A DNA stretch of 64,000 nt from Coprinopsis marcescibilis (lineage: Eukaryota; Basidiomycota; Agaricomycetes; Agaricales; Psathyrellaceae): contig ML210158.1 of NCBI GenBank assembly GCA_004369085.1, positions 248,001 through 312,000 of the forward strand, written 5' to 3'. Shown here one piece after another: positions 49,703 through 61,010 of the stretch (its first letter is position 1; every line of letters begins with the position of its first letter). Below the pieces are notes generated by a model. The model made no database searches, was not told where the DNA came from, and was given only the letters and a program-made list of their open reading frames with translations. The translations under genes and the position numbers were made by a program.

Positions 49703-51126
49703 ATGCCGGGCACTCACTTACTCCCACCCAATCTCTTAAAACTCTTTGCACCAAGGCCACCCTTGCCTTATGCTCGGCCTGTAGACAAGGATATCGATCG
49801 TATTCACGACAAGTCCGTCACCGGAGTCGCCGATATCCTCAACCGATTGAAGGAAGAAAACACCGACCACCTCTTCAATGCTGCCAACAACGACGACCAG
49901 ATGGAGGAGGGTGAAGAGCCCATATTCACCCATGCAGAAGATACCAAGCGTCAGATACGTCGTGAAGAACGACGTGCCAAAAAAGCGGAGCAGTTTAGAA
50001 TAGCAAAGGACTCCTGTGAGTCATGTTTGCTCGCTGACGATTCAAGAGCATGCTGACCGTCTTTCGACAGATAAACCTGCCGACGATCCTGAAGCAATCG
50101 GCGACCCTTACAAAACTCTTTTTATTGCCCGATTAGTACGTATGCTTGCCCCTTTCTTGCATCCTTATGCTGACCTACGTTATAGCACAAGAGCGCAACA
50201 GACACAGACCTTCGCCGGGAATTTGAAGTATTTGGTGCTATCGAACGCGTACGTATTGTGCGCGACAAAAACAAACGTAGTTGCGGCTATGCATTTGTTG
50301 TGTTCGAGCGTGAACGCGACATGAAAGGTAATTTCTTTTTCGATGGTCTGTCAATTAATCTAACCTTGCGCTAGCTGCCTACAAGGAATCGGATGGTATG
50401 CAGATCATGAACAAACGAATCCTAGTTGACGTCGAACGTGGCCGCACCGTCAGAGGGTGGAAGCCGCGCCGACTTGGAGGTGGTTTAGGAGGTCGCCCCA
50501 AGAAAGTCGAGCCAATTGCACCCCCTCCTTCTGCGGTACGTGGCGGTTTCAGAGGAGGCTTCAGCGGCGGACGTGGAGGTGGAGGTGACAGAGGCGGCTT
50601 CAGAGGCCGAGGCGGTGGATTTGGCGGGCGCGGAGGCTTCAACGACAGAGGCCTTGGTGGGTTCGACAGAGGCGGTCACGGAGGAGATCGAGGTGACCGA
50701 GGCGGTTTCGGAGGTGGAGACCGTGGGGGACCTGGCGGCTTCCGCGGCGGTTATGAGGGAGGTGGAGGAGGAGGAGGCTTCCGTGGAGGACCTCCTGGTG
50801 GTGGGTTCCGAGGGCGTGACGATGTCGGCGGAGGTGGTTTCCGGTCAGTAATCAATCCGCCTGAAACATACTCAACTTATACTCAACGATTCTACAGAGG
50901 TGGCAGTCGTGGTTCGGGTATCGGCTTCCACGGTGGGTTCAATGAGCAACCATCCAATGGCTATGGTGCTCCGCCAGGAAATCAAGGTCCCCCAGGCGGT
51001 GGGCCTCCAGGTGGTGGTCCCCCAGGAGGTATGGGAGGCGGATTTGGCGGAGGTTTCCGACAGGATCTCAAACGAGAGGGTCCTGGAGGGTATGAGGACA
51101 GGGACTCCAAGCGTCCAAGGTACTAG
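49703..51126 (+). CDS. SNRNP70: U1 small nuclear ribonucleoprotein 70 kDa
   Basis: Binds stem-loop I of U1 snRNA and helps select 5' splice sites. Four exons (49703-50015, 50071-50135, 50186-50327, 50375-51126) give 423 aa. The N-terminal family motif [18 protein letters not shown] is followed by a charged helix ([17 protein letters not shown]), then [12 protein letters not shown] (RNP2) and [15 protein letters not shown] (RNP1). RNP1 has Cys where Arg/Lys is usual before the Gly. Next is the highly conserved [26 protein letters not shown]. The C-terminal half is RGG/FRGG-rich, not the RS domain of metazoan U1-70K. Confidence 0.94.
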
Positions 51127-52335
51127 GTCAAATTTTTGCCTCAAGGTATCTGTTACATGTTCCTCTGTTTTCCCGACGTCTTTGGGTAAAACACATATAG
51201 TTGGCAAGACGGGTAGGACTTGCGGGTATATTTCATTCTCATAACGTTTCACCTTCACTGCCTGTGCGTAAGTATAACATCGACCACCAGCGTTGTTAAT
51301 ACAGTAAGGCAGGTATGTGTCCATTATTTCTCCTCTGTTCTTCTGGGTTTGCTCGTTTGTGTTACATGTTCACACTTTATTTAATACATCTTTGACTCGC
51401 TTCACCGTGGTTCAGTGTTCGAATCTGTTGTCGTAACCGCCAAGGTTGGTCATTTCTACTCGCAAAATCTCGATTACCCAGTGAATAGTGCTGCCGCACA
51501 TCGTGATGTATGGGTTGCGTCCAGGCTCCAGGTCGCCTTGATATTGTGTTTTAGAAGTGCGCCACAGGAACGTCACCTTCCCCTTCAGTCTCTGCTCCAG
51601 ATGCTGCTAAACAACCAACGAAAAAGAAAGTCCAAACAAGTCAGTCATTTACACCAATTTTCAGATATTTGTCAAAATTGACATTCATTCTATGCTACTG
51701 GGAAGTTGAAATTTTGCCTCAGTGTCCGCCTGGCTTCAATGGAAAGAAACACGAGACCTCCCCTCACACCACCGGAGGCCTGGGCGATCGCGTATCGTTA
51801 TGCGCCATGGCGTACGGAGATGTTCTTTGCTCTCAGTTGAAGCCTTTCTGCTTGGGTGTGCTCTGTCTCTTTGGCTTCAGCTCGGAACCCTGCCGCGTGC
51901 GCTGGCAGTCCCTTTCTCTCCCTTTCTCTCCTATCTTAACAGACGTCTAGTCTCTCAAAAGCTATTCGATGCCGTTAAACTTTTTCCCTAGTGCCGTCCG
52001 CATGGATACTTAGTTACAATGGGTTCCTGGATCATTAATTAAGACACATACGGTATCTTGGAACATTCCGCACTCTAGCGATTTGGCCTCTATGTAGGTT
52101 CCCTTTCTGAGCTAGCCGAGGCTAACAGCGTTTACAGCTTGTTACATGGCAACTCTCGCCTAACGTACTGCTTGCTCTGTTCCGTCATCTTTTTGACCAT
52201 TTCTTGCTCCAGTGCCACGTCGTTCCTCCTCCTCCTCCCGCATCTGTGTCTCGCTCTGGATCACCAATTGCAGATGCAAATTTGGCGACTACGAACACAG
52301 CCCCACGAAACATAACGCGACAGACCTCGCATAGA
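51127..52335. other. Intergenic, possible 5' leader of homeodomain gene
   Basis: 1.2 kb without a convincing complete ORF. The homeodomain frame stays open upstream of 52336 back to about 52204, after a good acceptor (ttgctccag). An upstream exon with the real start codon may lie here; I could not find an ATG exon that joins cleanly. Confidence 0.45.
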
Positions 52336-53898
52336 ATGTTGAAACCCAACGATTCGCCACAGTTGACCGACTCTACTGTTGCCAATGCGCAGAGCTTTCT
52401 AGAATCTCCAGGCCCTTTGGACGCGGGTACAAGCACAAACTTTCGAAACAATACAGATAAGCCAAAACGGTTTCGAGTCAGCGAACTCCAACTTGTGCAA
52501 CTTGAAAGGTTCTACATGGAGGATAAATCCCCCCATCCAACCAGACGCAAGGAAATAAGCGATATTCTGGGTATGTCCCAACGTCAGACCCAGGTCTGGT
52601 TCCAAAATAGGTACGACCTCTCAAATATTCTCGGGCATGCAGAGTCTAATTACATTGCGTAGACGTTCGAAAGAACGAAATGCCGGAGAATCCAGTCTTT
52701 ATACCCGCAGGAACTCGTTACCTATGTCTGCACCCTCACGAACTCGACGGAGAAATCCATCGACGCCCCTCGAAAGCACCCTGCAAAGTCAGCCTTCCAG
52801 CCAAGTGGAGGAGGATAAACATCTCCTGACCCTTTTAGCGGAACACTCTCGTTCGTATGCATCTACTTTGCAAAGGTCCTTATCACTTACACACCTCTAG
52901 GTATCGTGGTCATCCCCTCTACTTCTTTGCAAATCGGTACATGGAAGCGACTTGTGCTGTCGGAACACAAATACGGCCTCGTAACCTATGTGTGCCCAGC
53001 GCTGCAATGGCTTGCTTGGTATATCCACAACAACGCCCTCCACTTCAAGATGCGCATACCGTTCAAGATCATCTCAAAGGCCACGTTTGAGGCCGACGAA
53101 TCAGACCCGCAAATAGGAACCGCCAGCATATTCCTCTCTGAACCACCGACCTTTCTCATCGAACGTCCAACCTATAACCCTGAAACCGGGGAGCGTGGCC
53201 GAGCATGGAATACTTGTGCCGATTGGACTGCGAATCAGCAAGCAAGTCAAGTCCTTGTGCAACGGCTGACTGGGCCCTTCATTTCGCTTGCTCACCTCGT
53301 TCGCTGCGTTAATGAGGTGACGCGAAAACCTCATCCAGTCGCGTCACCTCCGCAGAACCCTCCGAGTCCGAACGATCATAGCACTAGGTCCCCGGCGGTT
53401 GATCAACCCCTTCCAGGGCCAATAGCAGCGCCTGTGGCTGATTTGACATCTGCCTACCCAGGACATATGATCTGTCATGCACCATTGGCTACCAAACCGG
53501 GATATATGCAGCCAGTCATCGACTACCAGCTTGCCCAGTGCTCCGAAACTGAAAACGCCGATGGACAGTTATTCGCTGCTCAACAACAGTACGGCGAAAA
53601 TCCCAATCCCATTTGCTACTCCAGTGGGGGTTACCAGAGTAACAATGTCTACGAATACGCATACTCCAATGAACCCTACACCATGATTGAAGCAAACGGC
53701 CATGGCTTTGATGCATCGACGCCGACCTATCGCCAAGGAAGGTCCCTCTCTGTCCCGAACACATACCCACCAGGCAGTCATTATTTTTCGTATTCAGACC
53801 AAGCTGCACTCACGAACGACGTCTCTCATTATGACGATGCAGAAACCAGACAGATTGTCGCTCTCAATGACATCGGATACCCAATGGAATTAGCATAG
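52336..53898 (+). CDS. Homeodomain transcription factor (start uncertain)
   Basis: Three exons (52336-52610, 52663-52850, 52901-53898) from the first in-frame ATG give 486 aa. The homeodomain runs from PKRFRVSELQLVQLERFYME through PHPTRRKEISDILGMS to the recognition helix QRQTQVWFQNRRSKERN. The first intron interrupts the homeodomain at the NR|R codon. Beyond it, RIVVIPSTSLQIGTWKRLV begins a second conserved block seen in fungal homeodomain proteins of the Phx1/hom2 type, which control stationary-phase or fruiting genes. The C-terminal third is Gln/Tyr/Pro-rich. Role in development is inference. Confidence 0.82.
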
Positions 53899-54034
53899 AC
53901 ATAGATTACTTCGGAAGATTTATATAGGTCCAACCTTTGAATGAACCGCCGCCCTCTAATAGAATGTATACTGCGGATAACCATTGGGTATTCGCGTTGG
54001 TGTCGACGGAATGGCTCTACGGAGAACCACGGCA

Positions 54035-54568
54035 TTACGAGGACAGGTTGTGGTGTTGTGCTTGGCGCTCTTTCGTGATTCGCGCAGTGTATGTTCTACC
54101 GACAACGTTGACTGTAGCAAAAGTTTTAAGCAGAAAGACCCAAGACGAACAATTGCCAAACTCACAAGTTTCGAGAAACTTGTCGAAGCAAGACGCTAAA
54201 CAAGCCTGAAAATGAAGTTCAGAATAACAAGTTACAGGAAATGGTTCCGAAAAAGTTACCTTGTCCTTGGCTGACAGGTCTGTGCCAGGGTTGACTATGC
54301 AACGTGTAAAGCACTTTTCAGTTGAAGTCTAGGTAGACACGAGCGTTAGAGTGCTTCAAATTCGCGTTGAGCCTGACACACATTCATCAACTCCTGCGCC
54401 TGAGCCACATCCGTTTCCATTTGGACCTGACGCATCATGGCCTCCTTCTTCGCCGCCATGTCAACTTATAGAGCAGGAGGAGGTCAGCAAAGTCTGGAGA
54501 TAGGATGCATAGTGCGTACCGGGGCCTGAGGCTGAGGTTGATGTTGAGGAACCAAAGAAATCGACCAT
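54035..54568 (-). CDS. TIM13: Mitochondrial small Tim chaperone, Tim13-like
   Basis: Found only by splicing: five exons (54520-54568, 54382-54464, 54260-54328, 54166-54205, 54035-54111) give 105 aa, and all four introns are 53-55 nt. Twin CX3C motifs KCFTRC and ACLASC are separated by 14 residues, with the family helix MMRQVQMETDVAQAQELMN before and FDKFLETFNVVGRTYTARI after. Small Tims (with Tim8) escort hydrophobic precursors across the intermembrane space to TIM22/TIM23. The choice of Tim13 over Tim8 rests on QVQMETDVAQAQEL and the C-terminal helix. It is divergent from JJJ1. Confidence 0.9.
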
Positions 54569-54711
54569 GGCTGTCAGTTTAAAGAGATGTTGCTGGCCGC
54601 ATAACGTCAAGACCGAAATTCAGCGGGTTGTGATTTGTAAGCTCCCATCAGCATGGACATTGTTTTGCTTGGCAGCAGAGTCATTGAGGTTTTATTGCAG
54701 CGACTAGGTCG
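54569..54711. promoter_or_regulatory. Divergent promoter TIM13 / JJJ1
   Basis: 143 bp between start codons. A candidate 5'-UTR intron of JJJ1 (gtaagc near 54638 to ttgcag at 54700) would leave the ATG 11 bp downstream. Confidence 0.4.
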
Positions 54712-56695
54712 ATGGGTGCCAGAGAGTCGACTGCCCGTGGTGAGCAGCCAGCGGAGGAAATAGTCAACTACTATAGCCTACTCGAAGTCGCAGAAGATGC
54801 CACAGCCGATGAGATCAAGGTATTCAATTCCTAATTGACTTTTGATCAAGCATTGACAGAATCCGCAAGCGCTCGTTCCGTCGTCTTGCTTTAATTCACC
54901 ATCCAGATAAGAATCATGACAATATAGAGGAATCTACGCGCAAGTTTGCTTCCTTACAACAGGCCTATGAGGTTTGTGAATATATATCTCAAAGTTTACT
55001 TCTAAATCACTCATAGGCGCTTCGAAGGTACTCAGCGACGAACAAGTAATATAAACCCCCTCGATATCATCTTTCGAAACAGAAGCTCAACGTTCATCAG
55101 GAGCGAGCCTGGTACGACTCCCATAAAACATCGCTTGTCCCCGAGGCGGATGGAGACGTGGTCTTTGAAGACATACTCAAGGGAAAACCTCCCCCTCGTA
55201 CCCGCGATCGAGGCCTAACTCCGCGCCATTTATCTCGGTTCTTTGACGCGAGTGTATGGAGTAATTTCGGCGACGACAAAAATGTATGGATCTCATCCCT
55301 TTCACCTCTACTTCATTAAACTGTCCATTCAGGGCTTTTTCTACATCTACCGCCATCTCTTCGTCAGAATCCAGTCTGAAGAAGAAATGCTTGACCCTAC
55401 TTCCGAATACCCCTCATTCGGATATTCGACTTGGCCATGGTCGACTGAGATGAAGAAGAGGAAGAATGCCGACGGAGCGGCCAGGGAATTCTACACCGTT
55501 TGGTCCAACTTTGCAACCGAAAAGGACTTTTCGTGGGTAGAACAATGGAAATTGTCTGAAGCCCCAGACAGGCGCGTTCGAAGGTGATCGTTCCTCCCTC
55601 TGTATAAAATGTGGCGTCTCTTTAACTTGAACCATTTAGACTGATGGAAAAGGATAACAAAAAGGCTCGGGACGATGCACGTAGAGAATACAATGAAACA
55701 GTTCGAGTAAGTACTGTTAGATCGTTTCAACGGAGCCACACTGATGCAGATACGTCTAGACACTTGTCAAGCTCCTTAAAAAGCGCGACCCACGGTTCAA
55801 GAAATCCGACAGCGAACAAAAAGAGGTAGTAGCCATGGCCACCAACAATGTCCAGCCCTCGCACACTCGAGCGCCAGTGGCTGAGGTTTACGTGGAGCAA
55901 GCATGGCAGAAAGTGGATAAGCAGAATTCCCATGCAGATCTAGAATGGGGTCTTGTGGAAGGAGAAAATGACGAAGAAGAATGGGAATGCGTGGCTTGTG
56001 GGAAGTCTTTCCGGAGTGAAGCTGCTTGGGATAGTCATGAACGAAGCAAGAAGCATCTGAAGGAGATCGAGCGGCTGCGGCGGGAGATGGAAATAGAGGA
56101 CGAGGAACTTGAGTTACAAGAAGATGCAGACGAGGCAGAAGTGGACCTCGCGGTCGAGGAAGACAACGAGGAGGAAGAAACGAGCGCACTCTTATCACAA
56201 ACATCACCGCATATATCAGAAGCCCCGCCCGACGACTTTGCTCTAGACGAAATTGACCAAACACAACCGCTTATGAAGAGAAAACAAAGCGATCCTAAAC
56301 CAAACCAAGAAGAGACAGAAGCTCGCATGCCCATGAGTAGGACTGAAAGAAAGGCAGCACGACGCGCTCAACTGGACACACTTGACGACAATCCTCCCAG
56401 TCAGGAACAAGGGAGTTTGGAGCCTGAAGTCGGAGCCAGTGCACCTAGCAAAAAGCGCGGCAAGAGAGTTAAGAAGGATGCACCTACAGATAATAATGCC
56501 CTGGTGAGATTCTGCCGACACATATTCCCCCAACAGAACTAATGAATTTGCGTACAGTGGCAATGCAATGTCTGTCAAGAAGACTTTAGTAGTCGGTCGA
56601 AATTGTTTGACCACATCAAGGCTGAAGGTCACGCAGCAGCTACCCTGGAGCAGAGCGGAAAGCGGGGAAAATCTGGCAAGGGAAAGAAACGATAG
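54712..56695 (+). CDS. JJJ1: J-domain protein JJJ1/DNAJC21
   Basis: J-protein that recruits Hsp70 (Ssa) to recycle late 60S ribosome assembly factors. Eight exons give 536 aa: 54712-54819, 54870-54971, 55028-55045 (18-nt micro-exon), 55101-55283, 55333-55583, 55640-55706, 55760-56503, 56558-56695. The J-domain has [19 protein letters not shown] and the HPD triad ([12 protein letters not shown]); the micro-exon encodes VLSDEQ, completing the family motif [17 protein letters not shown]. Further family blocks are [19 protein letters not shown] and [20 protein letters not shown]. Two U1-type C2H2 fingers follow: [19 protein letters not shown]...KKH and [19 protein letters not shown]...GH. A Lys-rich C-terminus ends it. 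Confidence 0.94.
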
Positions 56696-57004
56696 CGAAC
56701 TAGTTTTTTGCATCATTCACAGTCGAAGATATATCTGGTAACGATCGTATCATAATACCTAATGCATATCACAAACATCGAGGACGGCTTATCAGGTTGA
56801 CAAACTTTGGTCAGCAGCAACGGAACTATGTTGTCGGGAATCCAAGCTAGAGTTGAGCTAGAGTGGATGCGGATTCAGTTCAAACCAATCGAAGCGCATT
56901 TCAAGGACGTATACACACACCCATTCTTCGAGTTGCTAATGCCATAAATGATATATGAACAGGAATCCTAGTATACGACAGAACGAAATGTACATCCAGG
57001 AAGC
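56696..57004. other. Convergent intergenic region
   Basis: 309 bp between the JJJ1 and PRP18 stop codons. No further signal. Confidence 0.5.
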
Positions 57005-58259
57005 TCAGCCCATCAACTGAGATATATCTTCAGGTGGGTACTTGGTTTGTGAAAACGTGATGAGTCTAGGCAAGAACATGAGCATTGAGGCACAGGCATG
57101 GTTTTCAAGGGTCATACCGTTTCAGACTTTGGATATATTTTCGGCTAACCTCGTCATTCAAGACATGAGCAACTTGATCTGCGGAGATCTTTTCCCGCGC
57201 AGAACGTTCGTGGATACTAGTTGAAGGTCAGAAATAAGAACCTAATCCAAGATGTGAATGTACACACCCAACCATGGTTACTCCAATCGGCCATGGTGCA
57301 TTTCCAATGGACAGCCTCAAGTAGGCATCGTTGGCGCGTTGATATTGTCGCTTTTGCATATAATGAACAATCTCTGCAATTCGGGCAAGCATATCGGCGG
57401 GCAAGGACCTTGACCGCAACTGCTTGAAGAGAGGTTTGAGATATTCCCCGGACTGCACTTGGATTGCTGCTGCCAATTTACCCTGTCGGGTACGTTTGAC
57501 TTCCTCTGCATGGAATAAGTTAGGCAGTCATGGCAGGGAGGTGAGTACATATGCGTACCCGGCCGGTCGTCCATCGATTCTCCCCATTCCTTCCATATTC
57601 GCTTCAAGGCATAATAGATAATCGGGTAGAGTTTGTCGGGATCCGTTTTGACGAGGTCGAGGTCCAGTATACTGTTTCCGCTTGGATCTGCCTCCTCTTT
57701 CTTCTTCCCTTTGATACCTTTGCTCTTCATTTCTCGTTCGGTATTTTCCACGTCTTCAAGAGCCTTCTTGAAGTCGTTCTGTCCGCCGTGACGTTCGTGG
57801 TCCTTCTCTTCGATGAGCTCTAGGGCTCGCAGCCTAAGACGCCTATCCTTGTCAGATTCGCCGAACAGTCGTATTGGCTGCCCTTTTGCACGGAGACGGC
57901 GTGTGGTTTCTTCATTTGAGATATTGAAAGTTGATTCTGGGGCGGGTGACTCTGCTTCTTGCTCCAATTCTGGGGTGTGTGGAAGGGCTGTTGACGTTGA
58001 AGCAGCCTATTCTCCATCCCAGGTTCAGCTACAACAAGCGGGCAGGGAAACGGGCAGAACTCACTTTCGCTGCCAAACTCGCTTCAACTACCTTCCGCTG
58101 AGCGTCCTCCTTCTGTCGGTTCTCTTCCAATGCACGTTGTTCTTGCTCTTGCTTGAGTCGCTCGATGTCGCCCCTGCGCATATACTTGTTTGGCCGCTGA
58201 GCGACTGGGTCGTCAATCTGCTTTCGCTTTGAAGCAATTTCGGCCTTGAGAGCGTCCAT
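57005..58259 (-). CDS. PRP18: Pre-mRNA splicing factor Prp18
   Basis: Second-step splicing factor that works with Slu7 at 3' splice sites. Six or so exons. N-terminal coiled-coil [17 protein letters not shown], then PFAM PRP4-like motif [20 protein letters not shown], then the Prp18 core: [53 protein letters not shown], and [20 protein letters not shown] followed by [12 protein letters not shown]. The last two exons read [18 protein letters not shown] and [19 protein letters not shown], then stop. Human-type length with the N-terminal PRP4 motif; divergent from COX12. Confidence 0.94.
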
Positions 58260-58414
58260 GATAATGAGGTAGAGTTGATGGTGAACGCGGTAAGGATCCA
58301 GACAAATCCAGGCAATGTTCGCTTACTTAAGCTGGCTTTGGTGGCTTCCGCCAAAACCCGAGCCTTGACCACGACCAATTCGCTCTTCTCCTCGACGCTC
58401 AGCCATTTCAAGCC
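58260..58414. promoter_or_regulatory. Divergent promoter PRP18 / COX12
   Basis: 155 bp between start codons, serving a splicing gene and a respiratory gene. No TATA box. Confidence 0.5.
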
Positions 58415-58955
58415 ATGTCTGACGCTGCCGATCTCTCTAGGTCCGTACCATGTAGCGCCCTTTATTAGCTGCCAGAGAAACTCATATATTCGCAGCAAAT
58501 ACGTTTTGCAAACCGTTGGGTTTGACGGTGCGCCTCAGTCAGCTTGGAAGCCGTGTCATTGACTCCTAACTCCTGGCGTTATCGATTTACAGCTCGTTTC
58601 CCCAACACGAACCAGACCAGGAACTGGTGAACAGCGCGCTCTGTCTCCTTTGTCGCGTTTCTGACATGCATTCCCAGCTGGCAAAACTACTGCGACTACT
58701 TCAAGTGCGTCGCCGCCAAGGGTGACGACTACGCCCCTTGCAAGCAATTCAAGAAGGCCTACAACGCGCTCTGCCCCAGTACGTCGTTTCTACCCTTGCC
58801 TACCCCTTGAGATCCTGTTGACTGAATCCTTGCAGATGAATGGGTAAGTTTATTGCTGCAACACGGGGTGATGTTTTTCTCATTGGCCCCTCCAGATCTC
58901 CAAGTTCGACGAGCAACGCGAAAACGGCACCTTCGCTGCTTCCCTAGAGCCATAG
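58415..58955 (+). CDS. COX12: Cytochrome c oxidase subunit 6B (Cox12)
   Basis: Found only by splicing: six exons (58415-58440, 58496-58527, 58593-58626, 58678-58778, 58836-58843, 58896-58955) keep frame and give 86 aa. Twin-Cys arrangement CX9C (NCWQNYCDYFKC) and CX10C (PCKQFKKAYNALC), as in Cox6B, and family segment TVGFDARFPNTNQTRNCWQN. Intermembrane-space-facing subunit of complex IV, imported by the Mia40 disulfide relay. Exon 5 is an 8-nt micro-exon that supplies NEW in CPNEWISKFDEQRENGTF. Confidence 0.94.
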
Positions 58956-59295
58956 AGAGTTCAGAGAGCTCAAGTCATTGTAACGATACATCGTACCTTG
59001 CCCACATAATTAGTTTCATAAATTCATTCGCTGGACTAGAGAAAAGTAGATCACGTGAGAATACCAACGATGGCGACATCGACCAGGCATATTGCGAGCA
59101 ACACCGACCATAATTTCACTTTATGTATAAACGTCATTTGTAGTTGCTATAAGCGCTGGAGCCCGTTAGCGGTCCTTGAGTCCCTTTTCCCCCTCGACTT
59201 TCAACATTCCACGTCTTAGTCTGTCATGATCCGGCCTGCGAGTATTAAAAGGGCCAACACGGACCTTGCACAATCCCCAACAACAAGTCACCCCA
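58956..59295. other. Intergenic, COX12 3' flank and sulfite oxidase promoter
   Basis: 340 bp between two plus-strand genes. No TATA box or ORF supported. Confidence 0.45.
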
Positions 59296-60557
59296 ATGGA
59301 CTACTCTAAGGAACCACCACATTCCGCTCTGTTAAACATTCAGGCTCAAGAGCCTTTCAATGCGGAACCTACAGCAGCAGCTCTCGTCGAATTTCCCATT
59401 ACTCCAGAAGATCTCGTGTATTGTCGAAATCATGGGCCAGTCAGGGAGTTTGAAGAGGAGACATACAAGTTGTCCCTTGGAGGCCTCGTCAAGTCAGAAA
59501 CTACATGGACTTGCGCCGAGCTCAAAGCCAGTTTTCCTTCAAAGGAAGTCATCGCTCTTCTCCAGGTGAGCCTGCTACCGTCGCTATTCGCCCTTATTGT
59601 CATCACTGACTCGCTGAAATCCAGTGTGCGGGTATTCGAAGGAACGAAATGGGAGCCGTCAAGAAGGTCAATGGCGTACCCTGGAGCGACGGCGTAATTG
59701 CGAACTGCACCTGGCGTGGCGTACCTCTCAGAGATATGCTTCTGTCCGTTGGTATCAAGGCCGATAGCGATCAGACCAACCTACATGTCTGTTTTTCGTC
59801 CCATGCAACCCTTTGCGAGGACGATAGTTACTACGGTGCCTCTATACCGCTGGAGCATGCTCTTAAAGAAGACTCGGACGTGTTAATTGCCTTTGAGGTG
59901 CGGCTTTTTCGAGCCTGTTATCCTTGCCTCGTGTTCTGACGGTAATCACTAGATGAACGGGGAGCCCCTCACTCCTGACCACGGGGGACCCCTCAGGGTT
60001 GTCGTACCGGGTTATCTTGGGGCGCGCTGGGTGAAATGGGTGGATTCGATTGTGATTGCCGACCGTGAATCCCCCAACTATTACCAGCAGCGGGACTACA
60101 AGATACTGCCTCCAGAGGTACAGCTAGAGAACGTCAACCTCGTAGAGCTTTTCTCTGATCTCTTAATTCACAGGTAGACACCAAGGATAAAGCGAAGGAA
60201 ATGTGGTCCAAATATCCTTCAATGACTGCGCTTCCTCTTAACTCTGTTGTGGGATCCGTTAGCCTGCTGACCTCTTCGTCGATCCTGGTAAAAGGGTACA
60301 GTGTGGCCGGCGCAACAGGGAATGTTGCAGCAGTGGAAGTGACTATTGATCAAGGTCAAACCTGGCAGCCAGCAAAGATAACATATCAAAGCGGGAGATG
60401 GAGCTGGGCCATTTGGGAAGCCGAAATAAATGGGGTTCCTGAGACTGGGGTTGTGCACAGTTGCGCGGTTGATACAACAGGCAACAGGCAACCACGTGAA
60501 GGACTGTGGAACCTGCGGGGTGTTGCATACAACGCATGGGGCGTAGGAAGATGGTAG
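59296..60557 (+). CDS. Sulfite oxidase-type molybdenum enzyme
   Basis: Four exons (59296-59565, 59625-59897, 59953-60117, 60174-60557) give 363 aa. Molybdopterin domain: [20 protein letters not shown], then the Cys ligand in [49 protein letters not shown] and [16 protein letters not shown]. Then the dimerisation domain with [20 protein letters not shown] and [12 protein letters not shown]. There is no cytochrome b5 domain, unlike animal sulfite oxidase and nitrate reductase, so electrons probably go to O2 as in plants. The usual CAGNRR motif reads CAGIRR. It detoxifies sulfite to sulfate; possibly peroxisomal or mitochondrial. Confidence 0.9.
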
Positions 60558-60723
60558 ATTCGAGACTTGTATAGTAGAATACCTATTTGTGTGATATGAT
60601 AAAGGACCTGCCGAGAGGACGCGTTGGACGTGGGTGGACGCGAGCGGGCCGCAGCGGGTGTGTGCCCCTCTATTAAGGACCATTGCGCGTTTCTCATTTG
60701 CCCACCATTACCCCTTGTAAACC

Positions 60724-61010
60724 ATGGCATTCGGAAGACTGTTCCACTATGCATTCGATGCTGCTCTAGTTTCTACCGTTCTTGCTGGTGTTCGCCGCTC
60801 AAGCGGCTTCTCGTACGTGTCGCCAACACACGCCAGACAGAACCTCACTGACTCTCGCCGATGTGCAGGCCAGATACTTCGACTATCTCTGACCCAACAA
60901 TTCGCTCAGTAGCGGATAGATTCCTCGGCGTCGGAGAATCTGTCTTTGACATGATTCAAGGAACTGCTGTTAACAGCTCATACTTCAAGCGATCTCCTCC
61001 GCCCCAATGA
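60724..61010 (+). CDS. DUF1748 small mitochondrial protein (Coi1-like)
   Basis: Two exons (60724-60812, 60869-61010) give 76 aa. MAFGRLFHYAFDAALVSTVL and LAGVRRSSGFSPDTSTI, then RSVADRFLGVGESVFDM fit the short fungal DUF1748 family. The yeast member (YDR381C-A, as I recall) sits in the inner mitochondrial membrane and aids respiratory supercomplexes. The intron (60813-60868) splits the conserved GF|SPDT junction. It follows sulfite oxidase by 166 bp on the same strand. Confidence 0.82.

Noticed and set aside
50430..51070. GGN-rich repeat array as a possible minisatellite or CRISPR-like repeat
   Set aside because: Repeats are irregular and encode the RGG tail of U1-70K in frame; there are no constant spacers.
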